64,000 bases of DNA from Sycobia sp. Sy_11. Its lineage: Eukaryota > Arthropoda > Insecta > Hymenoptera > Epichrysomallidae. This document shows positions 57,884 to 64,000 of this stretch, piece by piece (the first letter of the stretch is position 1; each line of letters begins with the position of its first letter). Under the pieces are notes generated by a model. The model saw only the letters and a list, made by a program, of their open reading frames with translations. It was not told the origin of the DNA and did no database searches. The translations under genes were made by a program, and so were the position numbers. The DNA lies in the NCBI GenBank assembly GCA_018907035.1, contig JACCIC010000029.1:2187001-2251000 (forward strand), read 5' to 3'.

Positions 57884-58874
57884 TAGGCTAGGCAGAGCAA
57901 GCTCTGCACTAGTGGCCTCTCGAAACCAGCATCCCGCCGGAACTATCCGGGAATATTACTTCGGCGGGGCTGTTAGTTAGCCTATACGACTCCTGTTCTT
58001 ATGACACTATCCTACGTCCCCCATCCACACAGGTGATCAGGGGTTCGGTGTTCGTTCTCTGTATCTTAAAATAGGATCAGTTGGCCTGGTTCATCCTGGG
58101 CCATTCGCCTAGTTCTATCGGCATATCTAAGTTTGGTCATCACCTCTTTTGCGAAACTGGCTACTGCATTCCAGTTTTCAGAAGATTCCAGCATTATTAA
58201 TAGGAAGCTCTCTGATCTTATTGGCTTATTGATGATGTTCATCAAGTGCTCACATTGTGTTCTAAAACGAGGGCAGCTCACTAATATATGCTCAGCATCC
58301 TCGACCAAAGTCGGACAGATGGGGCAGAGATCATTATTATCCAGGTGAAAGCGGTAGAAATAGGACCTAAAACAACCATGTCCAGTCAACAACTGAGTTA
58401 GGTGAAAATCTAGTTCCCCGTGTTTCCTGTTTATCCATCTTTGTATGCCTGGGAGGATACCATAAGTCCATCACCTTGTAGAGAATCCATTGCGGCCTTA
58501 CATATGTTCTGCAGTCTAGCTAGTTTACCTGCAGCTAAATCGAAAGGAAGAATTCCGGCAAGTACCTCAGCAGGGGTCGGTGGATACTGTTCTGTAACCA
58601 CTAATAATACATATACAGGAGCGGCGACGGGCCGCAATGGCCAGCTCACAATACGATTGAATTCCACATGCATGATGCCAGATTGGCGTTGCATACATGC
58701 TCACAGAATTAACAAAATAAGCTAATAGCTTCCTCTGGGGTGGGTGTGAACCACCAATATTAGGCATGAGCCGACACAAGGCAGCTGCAACTCGTTGCGC
58801 TTTTTCACCAGACATCTTTAGATGCTCTTTGAAGTTTAACCTGGCATCAAGCTGTACAATTTTTTTTTTTTTTT
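57840..58874 (-). mobile_element. R1-like LINE, 5' truncated, with poly(A) tail
   Basis: On the minus strand the element begins inside the post-RT region (LDARLNFKEHLKMSGEKAQR, then MYATPIWHHAC). SGYRTVSTD follows, then a C-terminal Cys-His block (LTGHGCFRSYFYRFHL, then CPICPTLVEDAEHILVSCPR). A 3' UTR of about 160 bp runs into an A tract seen as 42 T at 57840-57881. The block order and the GYRTVS signature are typical of the R1 group. One frameshift near 58560 and stops break it. The 5' side joins a second, 14-T run at 58861 directly before PLE sequence. RT and endonuclease are absent. Confidence 0.82.
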
Positions 58875-59074
58875 GGAACATGGTATTAATAATAAGTATA
58901 AACGGGAGAGTCTTGAAAGTATTCACATTTCCAGGAATCGAAATAATGTGAATTTAATGTTAGAGTCTGATAGGTTGGACAGTGTTTATCATTCCTTAAT
59001 AAATTGATTGGTTGTGGAAAATTTGTATAGAGGGGGAATTTATATTCAATTTACTAAATTTGGTGGTGGGGATT
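58875..59074 (+). mobile_element. Penelope-like element tail (probably end of A)
   Basis: GGAACATGGTATTAATAATA and GAGAGTCTTGAAAGTATTCA match the post-GIY-YIG tail of the copies at 41.8 and 60.2 kb. It ends at GGTGGTGGGGA, short of the hammerhead motif. With the RT part ending at 56662, about 300 bp including the nuclease are missing, so A and this tail may be one element split by insertion and deletion. Confidence 0.7.
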
Positions 59075-60625
59075 ATTAGGGTTATTTCTCAAAAAATTCT
59101 TCGCGGTAATTAAATCATGTATAAAATTACTATTTAAAAAATTATCAAATTTATTTTCTCTTTTAAAATTACTAAATGATATTATACAAGAAAAATTGCC
59201 TAAAATTAATTTGCATACAAAATTCACAATTAATCAATTTATTAAAGCAATTAATTTTGTTTATAATAACCCAATTTATTCGTTCGATAATAAATTTTAT
59301 GAACAAAAATATGCATGTCTAATGGGGTCAACTTTGTCACTGGTTATAGCCAATTTAGTTATGGAAAAATTAGAAAGTATAGCTTTGTTAAAATTTTTTT
59401 TTGAACAATGATATTTGAGAGATATATTGATGATATCTTTACAATTGTTTTTGTGGATGAAATGGTTGATGTTTGTAATTCTGTACATGACAGAATTAAA
59501 TTTACAAGGGAGGTTGAGGTTAATAGTCAGTTAAGTTTTCTCGACATTAATGTCATTAGATGTAGTAATAATAAGATGAAACTTAATTGATACAGAAAGC
59601 CTACTTGGTCAGGTAGGTTTTTAGATTTTAATTCACACCACCAATTCGGAAACAAAATTGGAGAATTAAAGGGTGTTATTGACAGAGCAATAAAATTGTC
59701 ACATAAAGATTTTAGACAAAATAATTTACAGATAGTAAGAGAAACTTTCATTAATAATGGATACCCAACTGAATTTATTAGTAGATTAATTGCTGAGAGA
59801 TTGTTTGACATTTATAATAACGAAAATAGACATAATGCACGAGTTGATGTTAACAGAGGCAAAATTATTGTCTTGCCATATGTTAGAGGATTGTCTGAAA
59901 GAATTAAAAGAAATTTTCGGAAATATATCATTCAAATTTTCTTTAAAAATAGCAATAATTTGAGTAGATTGTTTAATAATTGCAAAGATAGGGATAATTT
60001 ATGCTTAAAATCAGGAGTTGTTTACAAGATTAATTGCATGGATTGTGATAACTACTATATTGGTCAAACAGGTAGATATTTCAAAAGAGAATTTATGAAC
60101 ATAAATATAGTTTACGTAGTTCACGCATTACTTCCGGTTTAAAAGAGCATTGTTTAAGGTTTTTACATTCTTTTGATTTTGTGAATGCGGATATTTTAGA
60201 ACATGGTATTAATAATAAATATAAAAGGGAGAGTCTTGAAAGTATTAACATTTCCAAGAATCGGAATAATGTAAATTTAATATTAGAGTCTAGTAAATTG
60301 GACAACATTTATCATTCCTTATTAAATTGATTACTTTTGAACAATTTGTGTACAGGGGGAATTTAGATTTAATTTACTAAATTTGGTAGTGGGGACAGGG
60401 TATATATAGATTAGAATATAAGCTTTAGTTTAGTCCCTGATGAGGAGCCATAGCGAGCTCGAAACGTTGGACAAGTCTTCAATTCGGTAATGGTGTTGGG
60501 GACAGTCAGACTGCACTTTACTAACAAAAAATTTTTTCAGCTAATATTTTATTTTCAGATTAGTCTACGGGGATGAATGTAAACAAGGACAGTCTGACTG
60601 TCATTATAATTTTAATAATTTTATA
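59075..60625 (+). mobile_element. Penelope-like element C, inverted 5' end, RT to hammerhead
   Basis: 59075-59174 is the reverse complement of 53769-53872 (N-terminal region of A). At 59175 the element continues in forward sense with the RT (NDIIQEKLPKINLHTKF, CLMGSTLSLVIANLVMEKLE, RYIDDIFTIV with both Asp kept) and the linker (RLIAERLFDIYNNENRHNAR). The GIY-YIG domain follows (SGVVYKINCMDCDNYYIGQT, then GRYFKR; 59990-60130), then the C-terminal tail, a hammerhead motif (60433-60472) and the terminal AGTCTGACTGTCATTATA block near 60600. Eight residues after FTIV are missing relative to A. A few frameshifts and one TGA are present. This is the best copy for structure. Confidence 0.88.
60433..60472 (+). 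ncRNA. Hammerhead ribozyme of Penelope-like element
   Basis: GTCC, then CTGATGA, a helix-II region GGAGCCATAGCGAGCTC, GAAAC, GTT and GGAC. The outer GTCC and GGAC pair (helix I). GAGC and GCTC pair (helix II, with one unpaired G after the CUGAUGA box). Helix III is reduced to the ACGT self-complement. PLEs are known to carry minimal hammerheads with such a short helix III, which are thought to cleave best as dimers. The cleavage site would follow GTT. The core boxes are intact; the bulged G may weaken activity. Confidence 0.65.
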
Positions 60626-60629
60626 ATTA

Positions 60630-61540
60630 TAATTTTTAATTTAATTTTTATTGTTAATTTTTATTTTATTTTTATTTATTTTTATTTTTATTTTTTTTTA
60701 TTTTTAGATTTAATTGATTGGACTGTAAGACCAATAAAAAATATTTATTAATTTGTATATGGGCAGTCGACATAAGTACAATTAAATTGTTTTATTCATT
60801 CTTTACAGTCTATGATTGATGACTTAACGCCCAGAAAAAGACCTCTTGGAAAAATTGAAGTATTTGGATAAACCTATAGCCTCACGATTTGAAAAAAGAA
60901 TTTCTAAAACAACAAACCTTGTTCACGAAAGGAGACTTGAGTAATTTTACTTTGTACAAATCAGTTGGCATTAAGACCATGCTTTCAAATATAGTGAATT
61001 AACCAATTTACTAATTAATATGTTAGATTTACCTGTAGAACAACAATACATGAGCTGATAATATCAAAACACTGCAAGGCTGTCTTAAGATCCTATTTCT
61101 CAATCTAAATGGGCTACTCAGTATTCAAAATAGTTTAGAGTTTATAACTTTAAAGAAAAATGTAAATATGTGTTTGAATTGGAACATTTGAATTTACATT
61201 TAATTTGAAAAAATATTTCAAAGCAAGACCGATACAATTTACAAGGTTGAGAAATAAATATTTTTTATAAATTTCAGCCTATAAATTTTTCTTGATAGTT
61301 AAAAATGATTTAAATTTATTTTATATTTGAAATTTTTATTTAAAATTTTTATTTATATATTTATTTTAATAAGAATAATACAATAAATAAAAATTTTTTG
61401 GAGGAGATTGTACTTTTAAAGAACGAAACCAACCAATTTTATTGAAAATTATTTAATTTAAAAGCTTACAATATTAACAATATATCTCTTCATGACTTTT
61501 ACTGTTTTATTATTGATATAAATAACACAAGTTATTTCAA
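60630..61540. other. AT-rich DNA between PLE C and the protease gene
   Basis: 60600-60710 is a T-rich TTTTTATTTTTATT run. Decayed PLE-like words may continue near 60740 (GGACTGTAAGACCAATAAAA, also at 4930 and 42300). Otherwise nothing recognised. Confidence 0.4.
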
Positions 61541-61549
61541 GTTAAAAAG

Positions 61550-61575
61550 TTATTCATTTTGACAGTATTGAACAC
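61550..61575 (-). CDS. Trypsin-like serine protease, last coding exon
   Basis: A 26-bp terminal exon on the minus strand. The acceptor TTTATTTTAG precedes it; the first two bases complete a Gly codon split by the intron, followed by VQYCQNE and a TAA stop. A short C-terminal Cys-containing tail is common in insect CUB/clip-type serine proteases. The call depends on phase agreement with the exon at 61699-61855 (phase 1 out, phase 1 in), which is exact. The intron between them carries a TA microsatellite. Confidence 0.68.
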
Positions 61576-61612
61576 CTAAAATAAAAACATTAACATCAAC
61601 GTTTCTATCAAC

Positions 61613-61668
<56 letters not shown>
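61613..61668. repeat. (TA)n microsatellite in protease intron
   Basis: TA tract with one ACATA interruption, within the 123-bp last intron of the serine protease gene. Confidence 0.95.
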
Positions 61669-61671
<3 letters not shown>

Positions 61672-61698
61672 GACCAATATTTGAAAAAGTTAATATAC

Positions 61699-61855
61699 CT
61701 TTTGTAGCCTGAAGAATCCATTCTATGAACAATCCTACACGTGTGTTAACAGACGGTTGCCTACTTGCACAGAAAGAACCATAACTGACAATACCGACTA
61801 GTAAAAGCCGTCTTGAAGTGGGATTCTGCCATAATACAGGACCGCCACTATCAAA
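61699..61855 (-). CDS. Trypsin-like serine protease, active-site serine exon
   Basis: The acceptor CATTATAG is followed by FDSGGPVLWQNPTSRRLL and later IVSYGSFCASRQPSVNTRVG, then EWILQATKG. DSGGP holds the catalytic Ser195 (chymotrypsin numbering). The residue before DSGGP is Phe instead of the usual Gly, as in many insect CUB-domain serine proteases. The SYG segment replaces the classical S-W-G of the substrate pocket. The exon is 157 bp, enters in phase 0 and leaves in phase 1 at a GTATAT donor. There are no stops. Secreted proteases of this class serve in immunity, development or (in bees) venom; no role can be chosen from sequence alone. The ORF runs on past the donor into a TA repeat, which is not coding. 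Confidence 0.85.
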
Positions 61856-61890
61856 CTATAATGAAACTTAAGTAAATTAATTAGACTATT

Positions 61891-61955
<65 letters not shown>
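61891..61955. repeat. (CA)n(TA)n microsatellite in protease intron
   Basis: A short CA run passes into a TA tract within the 125-bp intron between the two larger protease exons. Confidence 0.95.
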
Positions 61956-61957
<2 letters not shown>

Positions 61958-61980
61958 GTAATTTATAAAAGAGTGATTAC

Positions 61981-62132
61981 CTGGCAAGCATCTTTTCCTT
62001 CTGTGTATGCACAAATTTGTCGATTATTAATATTCGGAAAGTAGTTTTTACAGGTTAAAGTATCTATTACACTTAAGCGAGCCCGATTTAATGTACTGGA
62101 TGGTATACCGGCAAACTCCGTTGTACCCCAAC
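61981..62132 (-). CDS. Trypsin-like serine protease, pre-active-site exon
   Basis: Acceptor AATAAATAG, donor CAG|GTAATC, 152 bp, phase 1 in and phase 0 out. It encodes WGTTEFAGIPSSTLNRARL, then VIDTLTCKNYF, then QICAYTEGKDACQ. WGTTE is the usual WG-x-T(x) turn of S1 proteases. The Asp two residues before the Cys of DACQ lies at position 189 (six before the catalytic Ser), which predicts trypsin-like cleavage after Lys/Arg. The His57 and Asp102 exons were not found to the right; between 62140 and 64000 I see only mariner relics and AT-rich DNA, so the gene must continue past the window edge. Confidence 0.85.
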
Positions 62133-62385
62133 CTATTTATTTTTAATATAAAAAGTTAATCAATATTTATTTATTAAAAAAGGTTTTGGTGTAGAAATAG
62201 TATATTACGGCCAGAGATCAGAAAGTTAAATTTTCCGGGCTATCGAATTTATTAAATCATCCACTTTAGGACATCTAACTTTTTGGCTCAGTGTCATAAA
62301 AATTTTTCTTACTTCGCAGCTAATACCACTGTATGAATAATTAATTAAAATTATTTGGCTGAAAATATTTTGGATAGTATTAACG

Positions 62386-62689
62386 AAGTGTGTTCAAATA
62401 ATAAGGTGACATATGTACCAAGAAAATATTCAGGAAAAATAGTTCTATAGTATTATTTGTTTATGTTTGATAGGAATACAAAGGTATAAGTATATCGTGT
62501 GCTCGGTAATTTTCTTTTACCAAAAAAATGGAGCAAAGAGTTTGCATTAACTTTAGTGTCATAAATGGAATTCAGTGTTCTATAACTCTTGAAATATTGA
62601 CAGTTGCATACGGTGAGTCTACTTTGAGTTAAAAGAAGCTATTTTTTTCATCAAGGAAGTGTGAAAAAGAAGCTATTGTGTCATCAACG
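62386..62689 (+). mobile_element. mariner N-terminal fragment
   Basis: The segment reads MEQRVCINFSVINGIQCSIT then LEILTVAYGESTLS from 62528 and stops at a TAA near 62630. This is the start of a mariner transposase of a group different from types I-III. GTGTGTTCAAATAATAAGGT near 62389 is probably its left terminal repeat. It is cut at about 62690 by the oppositely oriented mariner. Confidence 0.7.
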
Positions 62690-63626
62690 ACCTGTGTGGT
62701 CTGGCGTTGTCCTGGTGGCACACTACACCCTTCCTGTTGGCCAATTGTGGACACTTCTAGTCAATAGCCTGCTTCAAGCGGTCCAGTTATTCACAGCAGA
62801 TGATAGAATTAAGCGTCTGGCCATATGGGAGCAGCTCATAGTGGATGATTCCCTTCCAATTCCACCAAACACCCAGCAAAATCGTCCTATCCGTCAATCC
62901 CGGCTTGGTCACTGTTTGGGACGGTCCAACGGTCTGGGATCACGATCGTTTTCACTTCATATTACGTATGTGATCCATTTTTCGTCATCGGTCATCATCC
63001 GCTTCAAAAATGAGTCGAGTTCGTTTCGTTTCAGCAGCACACCGCAGGCGTTGATTCGGTCCAGAAGGTTTTTTTGCGTCAAATCATGCGGCACCCAACA
63101 TCAAGTTTTTGTTTGTATCCAGCCTTCTTCAGATGGTTTCAAATGGTTTGGTGACTATCTCTCATCTCCTGGGCGATGTCACAAGACGCCACATGTCGGT
63201 CTAGCTCGATCAATTCCATGATTTGATCGGTATTCATCGTCACAAGTCTTCCACCGGCTAGCTTATCCATGGTGTCGTTTTCAGCGGCTCTGAATCGTCG
63301 AAACCAATTTTTTTGCGGTTCGAAGTGATAGCGTATTATCCCTGAAAACACCATTAATCTCACGGAATGTTTCTTCAGCGGATTTGCCTTTGACGAAGGA
63401 AAACTTTAAAATAGCGCGACTTTCGGCGTTAGTGAACTCCATGTTTACACGTCTATAACTTTTGAACGCAATATCCAAACTAATCATGTATAGCGTTGTG
63501 TTGTACGTTATGTCAAGACCTTTCAAATGATGTATAGTATTGCCAGATACAAGCTCTGTAGTGCTTTGTAGATAGTCGCGAAATTCACAAGACAAAAAAG
63601 CGGAAGGGAGATATTTGACAACCTAA
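62690..63626 (-). mobile_element. mariner (type I), C-terminus missing
   Basis: The right end is TTAGGTTGTCAAATATCTCC (minus strand) followed by TA at 63627. On the minus strand, EFTNAESRAILKFSFVKGKS starts at about 63440, then SLRTAKK, DKLAGGRLVTMNTDQIMELI, the first catalytic block near 62960, and a remnant of the region before the second Asp near 62720. The catalytic C-terminal third and the left terminal repeat are missing. Frameshifts are present. Confidence 0.85.
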
Positions 63627-63731
63627 TATTTACTTTTGTGAAGAAAATAAAAATTATAAAACATTATAAAAAGATATTTTATTACACATATACATTAATT
63701 TGAATATTTTTACGTTCTGTTCTCTGCACAG

Positions 63732-63742
63732 CATATATATAT

Positions 63743-63791
<49 letters not shown>
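63732..63791. repeat. (TA)n microsatellite
   Basis: TA tract with two ACATA interruptions. Confidence 0.95.
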
Positions 63792-63792
<1 letters not shown>

Positions 63793-63794
63793 TT

Positions 63795-64000
63795 TTTCCA
63801 CCTTACAAAATAATCCTTAATCCTATGAGTACCGGGATTTTAGATATTCTGAATGCGTATTGTTTGTATGAAAAAGTGATCATAGGTCCCCAATTTTAAC
63901 CCAAACTAAGACTAAATATTTGCGAGTCAGAGTCTGACGCATATGTGCCTCATGCCCGTCCGGTACGGTATTTCCCATGTTAAATTTTTTATAATTGAAA
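63795..64000. other. Window end, nothing recognised
   Basis: AT-rich with a GAGTCAGAGTCTGACGC inverted repeat near 63926. No exon of the protease gene was recognised here. Confidence 0.35.

Noticed and set aside
62661..63221. 186-codon plus-strand frame
   Set aside because: Antisense of a mariner transposase on the minus strand.

Overview
The window is a stretch of arthropod nuclear DNA, very probably from an insect. Hymenoptera, perhaps an ant, is my guess from the load of mariner, Penelope and LOA/R1 elements together with AT-rich, microsatellite-rich introns; nothing in the sequence proves the order. There is no bacterial-type gene organisation. Almost every long open reading frame is a transposon relic or a translated microsatellite.

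Host genes. (1) On the plus strand, four exons at 2477-2630, 2882-2995, 10914-11094 and 19916-20075 join in compatible phases. They encode a Gly-Ser-Arg-rich tail with an SRIP microtubule-tip motif that ends in a stop codon. I read this as the 3' end of the spectraplakin gene short stop (shot/MACF). Two introns of about 8 to 9 kb are filled with transposons. (2) On the minus strand, three exons (62132-61981, 61855-61699, 61575-61550) encode the end of a trypsin-like serine protease, including the DSGGP active-site serine and the stop codon. Its 5' exons were not found in the window.

Mobile DNA, left to right. 1-347 is the end of a mariner. 3.65-4.97 kb holds two inverted Penelope-like (PLE) fragments. 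5.8-9.4 kb holds a dispersed repeat family bounded by AT and CT microsatellites, one copy of which is split by a mariner. 10.3 kb is a protein relic. 11.5-18.5 kb holds four more mariners and a relic with an adenain-like protease followed by a second conserved frame (Polinton/Maverick-like). 22.97-23.18 kb is a PLE tail. 24.6-27.4 kb holds two Tc1-like relics. 28.97-29.99 kb is an apparently chimeric mariner. 31.0-33.3 kb is a decayed Ty3/gypsy element with TATA box, primer-binding site and protease motif, followed by an internally deleted mariner at 33.35-34.02 kb and a second Polinton-like relic at 34.2 kb. 36.5-37.3 kb is a Mutator-like open frame. 39.6-44.1 kb holds a near-full-length mariner, a PLE 3' end with a decayed hammerhead motif, and the best-preserved mariner. 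45.4-50.2 kb holds a 60-bp minisatellite and a long LOA-like LINE. 50.2-51.5 kb is a mariner with a 20-bp tandem expansion in its catalytic region. 53.0-60.6 kb is a nest of Penelope-like elements (RT plus GIY-YIG) with a hammerhead ribozyme-like motif, interrupted by an R1-like LINE and by unassigned DNA. 62.4-63.6 kb holds two further mariners.

The most notable system is the Penelope-like family. At least five fragments share one 3' architecture: RT, GIY-YIG nuclease, hammerhead-like motif, then a terminal GTCTGACTGTCATTAT block. They show inversion, head-to-head and tandem arrangements. No CRISPR array, rRNA or tRNA gene was recognised.
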